Of a stretch of 64,000 bases of DNA, positions 45,460 to 54,191 are shown piece after piece. A program made the translations under genes and the position numbers. Within the stretch, counting starts at the first letter, position 1; every line of letters starts with the position of its first letter. The notes under the pieces were generated by a model. The model was not told where the DNA came from, ran no database searches, and was given only the letters and a program-made list of their open reading frames with translations. Source of the DNA: Bradyrhizobium sp. WD16 (GTDB lineage Bacteria; Pseudomonadota; Alphaproteobacteria; Rhizobiales; Xanthobacteraceae); NCBI RefSeq assembly GCF_024181725.1, contig NZ_CP028908.1, positions 3,213,501 to 3,277,500 on the forward strand. The letters are read 5' to 3'.

Positions 45460-45489
45460 CTTCTACGGAATTCGCGGCATCCGTAGAAG
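45460..45489. other. Perfect 10-bp inverted repeat between ssrA and sspB
   Basis: CTTCTACGGA and its exact inverse TCCGTAGAAG enclose a 10-base loop. It lies downstream of ssrA and 60 bases upstream of the sspB start, on the transcript path from one to the other. It could be an RNA processing or termination structure or an operator. The remaining bases between sspB and ssrA (45401-45705) show no gene. Confidence 0.5.
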
Positions 45490-45705
45490 ATGCGGTGGCG
45501 GACGGCCGCCCGCAAGCGCAGGTCAGAACAATAGCTTCCGACTCACGCGGTTGTTCCATGGTAGCCCGGCGACGGGCGGTGCGCAAAAGCGGCACGTTCC
45601 CGCATCGGCCAGCCATGTGAGCGGCGGCGCGCCGGTGACGGACCCTGGAATGAACTTCCAAAACCAGAGCAGAACGAGAGCGAGCAAAACGAGAGAAGGA
45701 GGAAA

Positions 45706-46010
45706 GTGGAGGCTTCTGTTGCCAGGTGCCTCCGAACCCCGCCTGACGGAGCTTAACCCGTCAGGGCTTTAAAGTGGTCTTTCAAACTGCGTTACGCAGC
45801 CTGAGCAACCGGAGCAAAGTTGTCGTTGGCAACTATTGCATAGCCCGATAACGGCGGAACAATACCGGGAAAAAACACGCCCTTTACGCCCTCGTCGATC
45901 CTGCTTCGCCCCCGCCGAAACCCGTGATCCCTGCGGATCAATGCGGCGGGCTTTGGTGGAGGCGCCGGGTGCTGCCCCCGGGTCCGAATGGTTTATTGCG
46001 ACGGTCGTTT
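45706..46010 (-). ncRNA. ssrA: tmRNA, two-piece circularly permuted form
   Basis: tmRNA rescues stalled ribosomes and adds a degradation tag. On the minus strand the acceptor piece comes first and ends ...GGCGCCTCCACCA with its CCA at 45956-45954. The coding piece starts GGGGGCGAAGCAGGATCGACG at 45913. Its first seven bases pair with GCGCCTCC before the final ACCA, which rebuilds the acceptor stem, and AGGATCGACG matches the conserved tmRNA 5' region. The tag frame GCC...GCG encodes ANDNFAPVAQAA at 45830-45795, with TAA at 45794-45792. The later hairpin GGAGGC/GCCTCC (45733-45708) marks the end of the coding piece. About 40 bases between the pieces should be removed during processing. The outer ends are estimates. 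Confidence 0.93.
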
Positions 46011-46039
46011 ATTTCCATAGCCGGCGAACCGGCACCCCC

Positions 46040-46069
46040 AATATAGGCATCCCTGGCCGGCTCTGCAAA
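46040..46069 (-). promoter_or_regulatory. Possible ssrA promoter
   Basis: On the minus strand TTTGCA (46069-46064) and TATATT (46045-46040) are separated by 18 bases and lie just upstream of the acceptor piece of ssrA. The -10 match is good and the -35 match moderate. Confidence 0.45.
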
Positions 46070-46240
46070 GCCCGGCGCGACGATGCCCCCCCGATCGCTT
46101 GCCCGGCGCACAGGCCGCGCAATTGCCGTCCCCAGGCGAAAAGCTGGTTGCCGCTGAAGGGTTTGACAAACATCCATCGCGATGGTTTGCAGACTTTCGT
46201 CGAATGACGCGAGCGCGGGCTGATTGCGCGCCGGGGGGGG

Positions 46241-46729
46241 ATGGTCGAGATGGGCGGGACTGTTGGGGGGCGGGGCAAACCGATCCGGGGGCCGCAGGAT
46301 TTCGTCGGCGGACTGGTGTTGATGGGGGTGGCGCTGTTCGCGTTCTGGGCCGCCAGCGACCTTGCCGGCCAGCGCGGCTTTTCGTTTGGCCCGGGGACCG
46401 CGCCGCGGCTGTTCGCAGGGCTGTTGCTGGCACTCGGCGCCGCGGTGTCGCTGACAGGTCTCCTCAAGGATGGCAGCCCGCTGCAGCGCTTCGGCATTCG
46501 GGGCCCGCTCTTTGTGACTGCGGCGATCCTGCTGTTCTCGGTGGCCATCCGCCCGCTCGGCCTGATCGTCGCGGGCATCATCACCTTCTTGGTCGCGGCG
46601 ATGGGCTCGCCCGAGACCCGCTGGGGCGAGGCCATCATCGTCGGCGTGCTGCTGACGCTGTTCTGCGCCTTCCTGTTCCCCTATGCGCTGGGACTGCCGT
46701 TCCAGCTGCTGCCCGCTTTCATGCAGTGA
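46241..46729 (+). CDS. tctB: Tripartite tricarboxylate transporter small membrane subunit TctB
   Basis: The 162-residue protein has four hydrophobic segments (about 23-39, 55-75, 89-115, 130-155) in the TctB pattern. With TctA it forms the membrane part of a secondary transporter that receives its substrate from the binding protein TctC. The ATG at 46241 follows a G-rich tract; an ATG at 46250 is an alternative. TctA starts 8 bases after its stop, so the genes are cotranscribed. The order B-A-C differs from the common C-B-A. Confidence 0.82.
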   Translation: MVEMGGTVGGRGKPIRGPQDFVGGLVLMGVALFAFWAASDLAGQRGFSFGPGTAPRLFAGLLLALGAAVSLTGLLKDGSPLQRFGIRGPLFVTAAILLFSVAIRPLGLIVAGIITFLVAAMGSPETRWGEAIIVGVLLTLFCAFLFPYALGLPFQLLPAFMQ

Positions 46730-46736
46730 GGACGTG

Positions 46737-48302
46737 ATGGGGGACGTTTTCGCCAATCTCGGTCTGGGCTTCCAGACGGTCTTCCAATTCGTCTGGTGGG
46801 CGCCGGCCTTCCTGCACGGCGTCTCCATTCCGGTGCCGGTCAACATCCTGCTCTGCCTGATCGGCGCTCTGGTCGGCACCCTGGTCGGCGTGCTGCCCGG
46901 CATCGGCACCATCGCCACGGTGGCGATGCTGCTGCCGATCACTTTTGGCCTGCCGCCGGTCGGCGCCCTGATCATGCTCGCCGGCATCTACTATGGCGCC
47001 CAGTATGGCGGCTCGACCACCTCGATCCTGGTCAATATCCCGGGCGAGGCGACCTCGGTGGTGACGACGCTCGACGGCTTCCAGATGGCCAAGCAGGGCC
47101 GCGCCGGCCCGGCGCTGGCGATCGCCGCCATCGGTTCGTTCATCGCCGGCTGCATCGCCACCGTGCTGATCGCCCTGCTCGGAGCGCCGCTCACCAGGCT
47201 GGCGCTGGCATTCGGCCCGGCGGAGTATTTTTCGCTGATGGTGCTCGGCCTCGTCTTCGCCGTGGTGCTCGCCAAGGGCTCGGTGCTCAAGGCGATCGCG
47301 GTGATTGTGCTCGGGCTGCTGCTGTCGATGGTCGGATCGGACATCGAGACCGGCGTCTCGCGCATGGCCTTCAACATTCCCCAACTGGCCGATGGCCTCG
47401 GCTTCGCCACCGTGGCCATGGGCGTGTTCGGCTTCGCCGAGATCATCCGCAACCTCGACCATGGCGCCGAGGAGGACCGCAGTCTGGTGCAGGAGCACAT
47501 CACCGGGCTGATGCCGACCCGCAAGGACATGCGCGACTCCATGCCGGCGATCCTGCGCGGCACCGTGCTCGGCTCCATCCTCGGCATTCTGCCGGGCGGC
47601 GGCGCGGTGATCGCCTCCTTCGCCGCCTACACCTTCGAGAAGAAAATCTCGCGCAATCCTTCGCGCTTCGGCCGCGGTGCCATCGAAGGGGTCGCCGCGC
47701 CGGAGAGCGCCAACAATGCCGCGGCACAGACCTCCTTCATCCCGCTGCTGACGCTGGGCATTCCGCCCAATGCGGTCATGGCGTTGATGGTCGGCGCCAT
47801 GACCATCCATGGCATCGTGCCGGGACCGCAGGTGATGCAGAAGCAGCCCGAGCTGGTCTGGGGCATGATCGCCTCGATGTGGATCGGCAACCTGATGCTC
47901 CTGGTGATCAATCTGCCGCTGGTGGGCATCTGGGTGCGGCTGTTGCGCGTCCCCTACCGCCTGATGTTTCCCTCGATCGTGATCTTCTGCGCCATCGGCA
48001 TCTATTCGATCAACAACGAGCCGATGGACGTGGTCCTCGCCGGTGCGTTCGGCCTCGTCGGCTATTGGCTGGTGAAGCACGACTTCGAGCCGGCGCCGCT
48101 GCTGCTCGGCATGGTGCTGGGACCGCTGATGGAGGAGAACCTGCGGCGCGCCATGCTGATCTCGCGCGGCGATCCCACGGTGTTCTTCACGCGCCCGTTG
48201 TCGGCGGGGCTGATGGCGGTCGCCGTCGCGCTGCTGGTCGTCGCGGTGCTGCCGGTCCTGCGGCGCAAGCGCGAAGAGGTCTTCGTCGAATCCGAGAGCT
48301 GA
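46737..48302 (+). CDS. tctA: Tripartite tricarboxylate transporter large membrane subunit TctA
   Basis: The 521-residue protein has about 11-12 hydrophobic segments and the TctA hallmark loops GVLPGIGTIATVAMLLP and YYGAQYGGSTTSILVNIPGE in the first half and GILPGGGAVIASFAAY in the second, an internally duplicated arrangement. It moves a carboxylate with sodium or protons. The ATG at 46737 has GAGG 5 bases ahead. The exact substrate is unknown; members carry citrate, tartrate, terephthalate and other acids. Confidence 0.92.
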   Translation: MGDVFANLGLGFQTVFQFVWWAPAFLHGVSIPVPVNILLCLIGALVGTLVGVLPGIGTIATVAMLLPITFGLPPVGALIMLAGIYYGAQYGGSTTSILVNIPGEATSVVTTLDGFQMAKQGRAGPALAIAAIGSFIAGCIATVLIALLGAPLTRLALAFGPAEYFSLMVLGLVFAVVLAKGSVLKAIAVIVLGLLLSMVGSDIETGVSRMAFNIPQLADGLGFATVAMGVFGFAEIIRNLDHGAEEDRSLVQEHITGLMPTRKDMRDSMPAILRGTVLGSILGILPGGGAVIASFAAYTFEKKISRNPSRFGRGAIEGVAAPESANNAAAQTSFIPLLTLGIPPNAVMALMVGAMTIHGIVPGPQVMQKQPELVWGMIASMWIGNLMLLVINLPLVGIWVRLLRVPYRLMFPSIVIFCAIGIYSINNEPMDVVLAGAFGLVGYWLVKHDFEPAPLLLGMVLGPLMEENLRRAMLISRGDPTVFFTRPLSAGLMAVAVALLVVAVLPVLRRKREEVFVESES

Positions 48303-48316
48303 ATCTCGGGAATCTC

Positions 48317-48356
48317 GCGCGAGGGGCCGGCGGATCGCACCGCCGGCCCCTCGCGC
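48317..48356 (+). terminator. Strong 17-bp hairpin after tctA
   Basis: A perfect 17-bp stem (arms 48317-48333 and 48340-48356) with a 6-base loop follows the tctA stop by 14 bases. No T-run follows (CTTGAGG). It probably attenuates or stabilises the message between tctA and tctC. Confidence 0.65.
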
Positions 48357-48466
48357 CTTGAGGTCGTGGCTGCGGCGGTTTGGCCTCTTCCAAAGCTGCG
48401 GAACTCTGCTACCCCACGATCCCGAGGTGCCGGGCAACGCGGCACGTTTCGGGAGTGGGGCTCACC

Positions 48467-49492
48467 ATGAAGGTTTTGACCGCGCGGCTGTCGGCGGTTC
48501 TGGTTTCGAAGCTGGCTGGCGGAATGGCTCGGTTCGCCGTTGGCCTCGTTGCTCCGCTGTCACTGGCGCTCGGCGCCACGGCGGCGGGCGCCGCCGATTA
48601 TCCCGAGCGCCAGATCACCATGATCGTGCCGTTCGCCGCCGGCGGGCCGACCGACGTGGTGGCGCGCATCGTCGCCGGCCACATGTCGCAGACCCTCGGC
48701 CAGACCATCGTGATCGAGAACGTGGTCGGCGCCGGCGGCACCACCGGCTCGACCCGTGCGGCGCGTGCCGCGCCGGACGGCTACACCCTGATCACCGGCC
48801 ATATGGGCACCCACGCCGCCGCGGTGCCGCTCTATCCGAAGCTCGCCTATAATCCGCAGACCGATTTCGAGCCGGTGGCGCTGCTCGCCGGCACGCCGAT
48901 CCTGATTCTGGCGCGCAAGGACTTCCCGGCCGAGAATCTCCAGCAATTCATCGCCAACGTGAAGGCCAACACCGACAAGCTGAACATGGCCCACGCCGGT
49001 GTCGGCTCGGTGTCCTATTCGGCCTGCGAACTGTTCAATTCGGTGATCGGCGTCAAGCCGATCGGCGTGCCCTTCAACGGCACCGGGCCGGCGATGAACG
49101 CGCTGGTGGCGCAGCAGGTCGATTACATGTGCGACCAGATCGTCAATGCGGTGCCGCAGATCAAGGGCGGCACCATCCGCGCCTATGCGGTGGCAACTCC
49201 GACGCGCAACGCCTCGCTGCCCGACGTGCCGACCACCAAGCAAGCTGGCCTGCCGGCCTATCAGGCCTCGGCCTGGAACGCGATCTTCGCACCCAAGGGC
49301 ACGCCGGTCGCCATTCTCGACAAGCTCAACGCGGCTGCGGCCAAGGCGCTCGACGACGAGAATGTGCGCAAGCGCCTGCTCGACCTCGGCAGCGACGTTC
49401 CCCCGCCCGAAGGGCGCACCCGGGACTCGCTCCGCGAGCTGGTGAAGAGCGAAGTGGCCAAGTGGAGCGCGGTGCTCAAGCCGGCGCAGTAG
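48467..49492 (+). CDS. tctC: Tripartite tricarboxylate transporter binding protein TctC (Bug family)
   Basis: The 341-residue periplasmic protein has a signal peptide (hydrophobic core about 22-40, cleavage near AGAA at 43) and the Bug fold start [25 protein letters not shown], which contributes the two ligand-carboxylate loops. It delivers a carboxylate to TctAB. The ATG at 48467 opens the signal peptide. A 17-bp hairpin separates it from tctA, so it may be expressed at a different level, as is usual for binding proteins. Confidence 0.9.
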   Translation: MKVLTARLSAVLVSKLAGGMARFAVGLVAPLSLALGATAAGAADYPERQITMIVPFAAGGPTDVVARIVAGHMSQTLGQTIVIENVVGAGGTTGSTRAARAAPDGYTLITGHMGTHAAAVPLYPKLAYNPQTDFEPVALLAGTPILILARKDFPAENLQQFIANVKANTDKLNMAHAGVGSVSYSACELFNSVIGVKPIGVPFNGTGPAMNALVAQQVDYMCDQIVNAVPQIKGGTIRAYAVATPTRNASLPDVPTTKQAGLPAYQASAWNAIFAPKGTPVAILDKLNAAAAKALDDENVRKRLLDLGSDVPPPEGRTRDSLRELVKSEVAKWSAVLKPAQ

Positions 49493-49797
49493 CGAGCCGG
49501 CGCCATGCGGCGCAGGACCGCCCGGGCAGAAGCTCGGGCGCCTTTCCAGGCTCCCTCGGCCGGTCGTGGGGTGTCTGGCTGGGACGGAACTGTCCACAGG
49601 GCGGGGCCGGGGGCGGGATAACGCCCGCGGCGGTCCGTCGGCGGTCTTGTCCTTTGGCGCCGCGGCGGCCATGTTTGGGGCAGCGGTGGGCCGGCGCCGA
49701 ATCGCCGCGCCGGCTCCCTTCCGTTCCCTCATCCAGGCCGCCACATCCAGGCCGCCTCTTTAGGCCCTTCTTTCATTCAGGCCATCTCGTAAGGGCC
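49493..49797. other. Intergenic region with hairpin after tctC
   Basis: The 305 bases hold a CGCCCG/CGGGCG hairpin at 49519-49540 that may terminate tctC, then a GC-rich stretch without a convincing gene, and finally the thyA leader with the ribosome site AAGGG at 49791-49795. Confidence 0.45.
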
Positions 49798-50592
49798 ATG
49801 CACCAGTACCACGACCTGCTCGAACGCATTCTCGCCGACGGCGTCCAGAAGGGCGACCGCACCGGAACCGGGACGCAGTCGATCTTCGGCCACCAGATCC
49901 GGTTCGACCTCGCCGCCGGCTTTCCGATGGTGACGACCAAGCGGCTGCCGCTGAAAGCGATCATTCACGAGCTGCTCTGGTTTCTGGCCGGTGACACCAA
50001 CATCGCCTATCTTCACCAGCACAATGTCGGCATCTGGGACGAGTGGGCCGACGCCAACGGCGATCTCGGCCCGGTCTACGGCCGGCAGTGGCGCTCGTGG
50101 CAGGCGCCCGACGGCCGGACCATCGATCAGATCAGCAACGTCGTGGAGATGATCCGCAAGTCGCCGGACTCCCGGCGGCTGATCGTCAGTGCCTGGAATC
50201 CCGCCGACGTCGACAAGATGGCGCTGCCGCCTTGCCACTGCCTGTTCCAGTTCTATGTGGCCCGCGGCCGGCTGTCGTGTCAGCTATACCAGCGCTCGGC
50301 GGACGTCTTCCTCGGCGTGCCGTTCAACATTGCCTCCTATGCGCTCCTGACCATGATGATGGCCCAGGTCACCGGGCTCGCGCCGGGCGAGTTCATCCAT
50401 TCCTTCGGTGACGCCCATCTCTACGCCAACCATCTGGAGCAGGCGCGGCTGCAGCTCACGCGTACGCCGAAGCCGCTGCCGACCATGAAGCTCAATCCGA
50501 AGGTCGCCGACATCTTCACCTTCCGCTACGAGGACTTCACCCTCGAAGGCTACGATCCGCATCCGCACATCAAGGCCGAGGTCGCGGTGTGA
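49798..50592 (+). CDS. thyA: Thymidylate synthase
   Basis: The 264-residue enzyme methylates dUMP to dTMP using methylene-tetrahydrofolate. The nucleophile is C146 in [10 protein letters not shown], and R21, W80 and the [17 protein letters not shown] region for nucleotide binding are present; the length is that of the E. coli enzyme. The ATG at 49798 has AAGGG 2 bases ahead. The folA gene overlaps its stop by 4 bases, which couples synthesis of the two enzymes of the thymidylate cycle. Confidence 0.97.
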   Translation: MHQYHDLLERILADGVQKGDRTGTGTQSIFGHQIRFDLAAGFPMVTTKRLPLKAIIHELLWFLAGDTNIAYLHQHNVGIWDEWADANGDLGPVYGRQWRSWQAPDGRTIDQISNVVEMIRKSPDSRRLIVSAWNPADVDKMALPPCHCLFQFYVARGRLSCQLYQRSADVFLGVPFNIASYALLTMMMAQVTGLAPGEFIHSFGDAHLYANHLEQARLQLTRTPKPLPTMKLNPKVADIFTFRYEDFTLEGYDPHPHIKAEVAV

Positions 50593-51131
50593 CGGCGGCC
50601 GCCGAGCGCTATACGCCTGCTATCGTCTTCGTCGTGGCGGTGGCGCAGAACGGCGTTATCGGCCGCGACGGCACCATGCCGTGGCGGCTCAAATCCGATC
50701 TGCAGCATTTCAAGGCGCTGACCTTCGGCAAGCCGGTGGTGATGGGTCGCAAGACCTTCGCCTCGATCGGACGGCCGCTGCCCGGCCGCACCAACATCGT
50801 GGTGACGCGTGATCCGGCGTTTCAGGTTGCCAGGGTGGTGACCGCGCCCTCGCTCGATTCCGCCTATGACATCGGCTGCGGCGACGCTTGGCGCCGGGGG
50901 GCACGCGAGATCGCCGTGATCGGCGGCGCCGACATCTTCGCCCAATGGATGGCGCGGGCCGACCGGCTCGAGATCACTGAGGTCCATGCCCGTCCCGAAG
51001 GCGACACCGTGATGCCGGCGCTCGACACCGCGCTATGGCTCGAGGTCGGCCGGACCGATCACAAGGCCGGCACCGACGACAGTTGCGATTTCAGCTATGT
51101 CAGCTACCGGCGGCGGCAGCCCCGCGCTTGA
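50589..51131 (+). CDS. folA: Dihydrofolate reductase
   Basis: The 180-residue enzyme regenerates tetrahydrofolate, which thyA consumes. The motifs [24 protein letters not shown] (W32, D37) and [15 protein letters not shown] (NADPH contact) and the late GGADIFAQ are typical. The GTG start at 50589 overlaps the thyA stop (GTGA). It is an intact chromosomal enzyme rather than a trimethoprim-resistant cassette form. Confidence 0.96.
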   Translation: MTAAAERYTPAIVFVVAVAQNGVIGRDGTMPWRLKSDLQHFKALTFGKPVVMGRKTFASIGRPLPGRTNIVVTRDPAFQVARVVTAPSLDSAYDIGCGDAWRRGAREIAVIGGADIFAQWMARADRLEITEVHARPEGDTVMPALDTALWLEVGRTDHKAGTDDSCDFSYVSYRRRQPRA

Positions 51132-51398
51132 GCGTCGCGCTCCCGCTCGGTGACGAGCCAAAAGCGCCTGTGACACCGTGTCCCGCTGCGCCGGCGCACA
51201 TCCCCCTCCTAAATGCGCCTCCATGGCGCCGTCATGGCGCCCGATTAACCTCGTTAGTTGATGGTCGACCCGGCCTTCTGTCGCGGCGCCAGTCGCGTTG
51301 TAAGGGTGCCGGGCGTCCCCTATAAAGCCCACCGGATCGCGCCGGTCCCGCTGCCGCCCTCGCCGGTCGGCCAGTGAAGCCGCGCCAGGGAGAGTTTG

Positions 51399-52538
51399 AT
51401 GTCGTGGAAGAACCAGGGTGGCGGTCCGTGGGGCCCGGGTCCGAAGGGGCCCTGGGGCTCGGGACCGCAGTCGTCGGGACCGCGTCCGCCGGATCTCGAG
51501 GACATTCTGCGGCGCGGCCAGGACCGTCTGCAGTCGCTGCTGCCCGGCGGCCACTTCTCGACCATGGGGATCGCGCTCCTGGTCGTCGCCGTACTCGCGG
51601 TCTGGGGCCTGTCGGGGTTCTTCCGGGTGCAGTCTGAAGAACTCGGCGTGGTGCTGCGTTTCGGCAAGCACGTGCGCACCGTCCAGCCCGGCCTGAATTA
51701 TCACCTGCCTTATCCGATCGAGACGGTGCTGCTGCCCAAGGCGCTGCGCGTCTCGACGCTGAGCATCGGCATGCGCTACGACGAGGCGCGGCGCGGCGGC
51801 GGCTTCCGCGACGTGCCGGAAGAGAGCCTGATGCTGACCGGCGACGAGAATATCGTCGACGTCGATTTCACGGTGCTCTGGCGCATCAAGCCCGATGGGG
51901 TCGGCGACTACCTGTTCAACATCCAGAACCCGGAAGGCACGGTGAAGGCGGTGGCGGAGAGCGCCATGCGTGAGGTGATCGGCCGCACCAACATCCAGCC
52001 GATCCTGACCGGTGCGCGCGCACCGACCGAGGCGGCGGTGCAGGAGCTGATGCAGAAGACGCTGGATACCTACAAGTCCGGCATCCTGGTGCAGCAGGTG
52101 CAGATGCAGAAGGTCGATCCGCCGGCGCAGGTGATCGATTCCTTCCGCGACGTTCAGGCGGCCCGCGCCGATCTCGAGCGCCTGCAGAACGAAGCCCAGA
52201 CCTACGCCAACCGCGTCGTTCCCGACGCCCGCGGCCGCGCCGCCCAGATCCTCCAGGTGGCCCAGGGCTACAAGGAGCAGGCGGTCGCCGAGGCCAAGGG
52301 CCAGACCGCGCGGTTCCTCAAGGTCTATGACGAATACAAGAAGGCGCCGGACGTTACCCGCCAGCGCATTTATCTCGAGACCATGGAGCGCGTGCTCGGC
52401 GCCGCCGACAAGGTGGTGATCGATCCGGGCGCCGGTGGCCCAGGCGTCGTCCCCTATCTGCCGTTGTCGGAGCTGGCGCGGCGGCCACCGCCGGCCCAGG
52501 CGCCGGCGCAATCGAATACCAGTGGGAGCAACCGATGA
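51399..52538 (+). CDS. hflK: FtsH protease modulator HflK
   Basis: The 379-residue inner-membrane protein has a Gly/Pro-rich N-terminus (GGGPWGPGPKGPWG), one membrane segment at about 56-74 and an SPFH/band-7 domain on the periplasmic side, with helices carrying RADLERLQNEAQTYANRV. With HflC it forms a large cage around the FtsH protease and modulates the turnover of membrane proteins. The ATG at 51399 has GGGAG 6 bases ahead. A Pro/Asn-rich tail ends the protein. It overlaps hflC by 4 bases. Confidence 0.94.
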   Translation: MSWKNQGGGPWGPGPKGPWGSGPQSSGPRPPDLEDILRRGQDRLQSLLPGGHFSTMGIALLVVAVLAVWGLSGFFRVQSEELGVVLRFGKHVRTVQPGLNYHLPYPIETVLLPKALRVSTLSIGMRYDEARRGGGFRDVPEESLMLTGDENIVDVDFTVLWRIKPDGVGDYLFNIQNPEGTVKAVAESAMREVIGRTNIQPILTGARAPTEAAVQELMQKTLDTYKSGILVQQVQMQKVDPPAQVIDSFRDVQAARADLERLQNEAQTYANRVVPDARGRAAQILQVAQGYKEQAVAEAKGQTARFLKVYDEYKKAPDVTRQRIYLETMERVLGAADKVVIDPGAGGPGVVPYLPLSELARRPPPAQAPAQSNTSGSNR

Positions 52539-53464
52539 GATCCAGCGTTTCGGGCGTCGTCGCGCTGCTGGTGCTGCTCGCCGTCATCATCGTCGTCTAT
52601 TCCTCCGCCTTCACCGTCCGCCAGACCGAACAGGCCCTGGTGGTGCGCTTCGGCGAGCCGGTCCGTGTCGTCACCGAACCGGGGCTGAACTTCAAGGCGC
52701 CGTTCGTCGACGCTGTGATCAGCATCGACAAGCGGATCCTCGACCTCGAGAATCCGTCCCAGGAAGTGATTGCCTCCGACCAGAAGCGTCTGGTGGTGGA
52801 CGCCTTCGCCCGTTACAGCATCAAGGACGCGCTGCGGTTCTATCAGCGCGTCGGCTCGATCCAGGCGGCCAATCTGCAGCTGACGACGTTGCTCAACTCG
52901 GCGCTCCGCCGGGTGCTCGGCGAGGCCACCTTCATCCAGGTGGTGCGCGACGAGCGCGAAGCCTTGATGCGGCGGATCCGCGAGCAGCTCGACCGCGAGT
53001 CCGACATCTACGGTATTTCGGTGGTCGACGTCCGTATCCGCCGCGCCGATCTGCCCGAGCAGAACAGCCAGGCGGTCTACCAGCGCATGCAGACCGAACG
53101 TCAGCGCGAGGCCGCCGAGTTCCGCGCCCAGGGCGGCCAGAAGGCTCAGGAGATCCGCTCCACCGCCGACCGCCAGGCCACCGTGATCATCGCCGAGGCC
53201 AACTCCCAGGCCGAGCAGACCCGCGGCGAGGGCGACGGCGAGCGCAACCGTATCTTCGCCGAGGCCTACAACAAGGATAAGGACTTCTTCGCCTTCTACC
53301 GTTCCATGTCGGCCTACGAGACCGGCCTGAAGGCGGCCGATACCCGTTTCCTGCTGCGGCCGGATTCGGATTTCTTCCGCTATTTCGGCAGCGCTGCCGG
53401 CGCGACGGCGAAGCCGGCACCAGCCCCTGGCCAGCCGGCGGGCGGTTCGGCTACACAGCAATAG
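52535..53464 (+). CDS. hflC: FtsH protease modulator HflC
   Basis: The 309-residue partner of HflK has one membrane segment at about 6-24 and an SPFH domain (TVRQTEQALVVRFGEPVRV onward), followed by the coiled region RMQTERQREAAEFRAQGGQKAQEIRS. Its ATG overlaps the hflK stop (ATGA). The DUF2065 gene and degP follow on the same strand, a quality-control gene order common in this bacterial group. Confidence 0.94.
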   Translation: MRSSVSGVVALLVLLAVIIVVYSSAFTVRQTEQALVVRFGEPVRVVTEPGLNFKAPFVDAVISIDKRILDLENPSQEVIASDQKRLVVDAFARYSIKDALRFYQRVGSIQAANLQLTTLLNSALRRVLGEATFIQVVRDEREALMRRIREQLDRESDIYGISVVDVRIRRADLPEQNSQAVYQRMQTERQREAAEFRAQGGQKAQEIRSTADRQATVIIAEANSQAEQTRGEGDGERNRIFAEAYNKDKDFFAFYRSMSAYETGLKAADTRFLLRPDSDFFRYFGSAAGATAKPAPAPGQPAGGSATQQ

Positions 53465-53511
53465 CGTCTCAAGACCGCAAGGAAAGCCGGCATCGCCGGC
53501 ACCAGCGCGGT

Positions 53512-53541
53512 GGATCTGACGCGCGTACGCCCGTCAGATCC
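53512..53541. repeat. 10-bp hairpin after hflC, type D repeat
   Basis: GGATCTGACG and CGTCAGATCC form a perfect stem around CGCGTACGCC. It may terminate the hflKC message. Its right arm with the following bases (CGTCAGATCCAAAACCGC) recurs at 58366-58383, at the break point of a truncated gene. Confidence 0.6.
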
Positions 53542-53546
53542 AAAAC

Positions 53547-53624
53547 CGCACTAGAATCAGATTGATGCTAGTGTCCCTTGGTTTCCAATGTTCGTATGAG
53601 CGCCTGTTGGAAACGGGACACTAG
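53547..53624. repeat. Remnant of a 166-bp element plus complete type C hairpin
   Basis: CCGCACTAG (end of hairpin B) and a 13-base spacer (53555-53567) are followed directly by a type C hairpin at 53568-53624: CTAGTGTCCC...GTTTCCAA on the left and TTGGAAAC...GGGACACTAG on the right. Hairpin A, which stands at this position in the other arrays, is absent. This is the only complete type C copy in the window. Confidence 0.7.
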
Positions 53625-53650
53625 CGAGCCGCCCGGCTGCGGGCGGCTCG
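53625..53650. terminator. Perfect 10-bp hairpin
   Basis: CGAGCCGCCC and GGGCGGCTCG enclose a 6-base loop, immediately after the CTAG of the type C repeat and 33 bases before the DUF2065 start. No T-run follows. It may separate hflKC from DUF2065 transcription. Confidence 0.45.
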
Positions 53651-53682
53651 AACGAAACCTAAGGGGCGGGGAACAGGTGGCG

Positions 53683-53883
53683 ATGAGGTCGATCGGGTTC
53701 GCGGATTTCCTCATCGGCATCGGCGTGCTCCTGGTGATCGAAGGCCTGCTGTTCGCGGCCGCTCCGAACTGGATGCGCCAGGCGATGCGCAGCGCGCTCG
53801 TCACCCCGGACAACATCATGCGCGCCGCCGGCATCGGATCGGCGGTGATCGGGCTGATCCTGATCTGGTTGATCCGGCGCTGA
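53683..53883 (+). CDS. DUF2065 small membrane protein
   Basis: The 66-residue protein has two hydrophobic segments (about 5-24 and 42-64), the hairpin pattern of the DUF2065 family, and ends LIWLIRR. The function is unknown; the gene regularly follows hflC and precedes degP, so a role near the FtsH/HflKC complex is a reasonable guess. The ATG at 53683 has AGGTGG close ahead. The repeat units upstream (53547-53624) lie in its leader region. Confidence 0.8.
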   Translation: MRSIGFADFLIGIGVLLVIEGLLFAAAPNWMRQAMRSALVTPDNIMRAAGIGSAVIGLILIWLIRR

Positions 53884-53940
53884 GCGCGATCGGTTGCGCC
53901 TGACTGATTGACGGTTGAACCGCCGCTCCGGCATGGCATT

Positions 53941-54012
53941 CTAGTGTCCCGTCTCCGAATTACCGTGCGAGGGTGAGGCAAATGAAGCGGTAATTCGGAG
54001 ACAGGACACTAG
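53941..54012. repeat. CTAG-bounded solo hairpin, type A, copy 6 (72 bp)
   Basis: It begins CTAGTGTCCCGTCTCCGAAT and ends GAGACAGGACACTAG, the same 72-bp form as at 17830. It stands between the DUF2065 gene and degP, so any read-through transcript would contain this strong hairpin. Confidence 0.87.
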
Positions 54013-54136
54013 CCGCTGGCCAGGCCTGTATTCCGCCGCAATCCGGGCCTTGATCGGCGCCGAGGCGTCGGCTCGCGCGAGGTGCTTGCGCCAGCAGCGC
54101 GGCCGGCGCAGTCTCAGATGGCCTGGCGCCAGATCT

Positions 54137-54180
54137 CCGTTTTACCAGGACCCGTTTTACCAGGACCCGTTTTCCAGGAG
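54137..54180. repeat. 15-bp tandem repeat at the degP ribosome site
   Basis: CCGTTTTACCAGGAC occurs twice in tandem (54137-54151 and 54152-54166), followed by a shorter third copy CCGTTTTCCAGGAG (54167-54180). The AGGAG at the end of the third copy is the presumed ribosome-binding site of degP, 11 bases before the ATG. The other two copies carry AGGAC. Confidence 0.85.
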
Positions 54181-54191
54181 TCGACCACCCA

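Noticed and set aside
45836-46207. A 123-codon plus-strand frame in the sspB-tctB interval
   Set aside because: It lies antisense over the tmRNA gene and has no ribosome site or family pattern.
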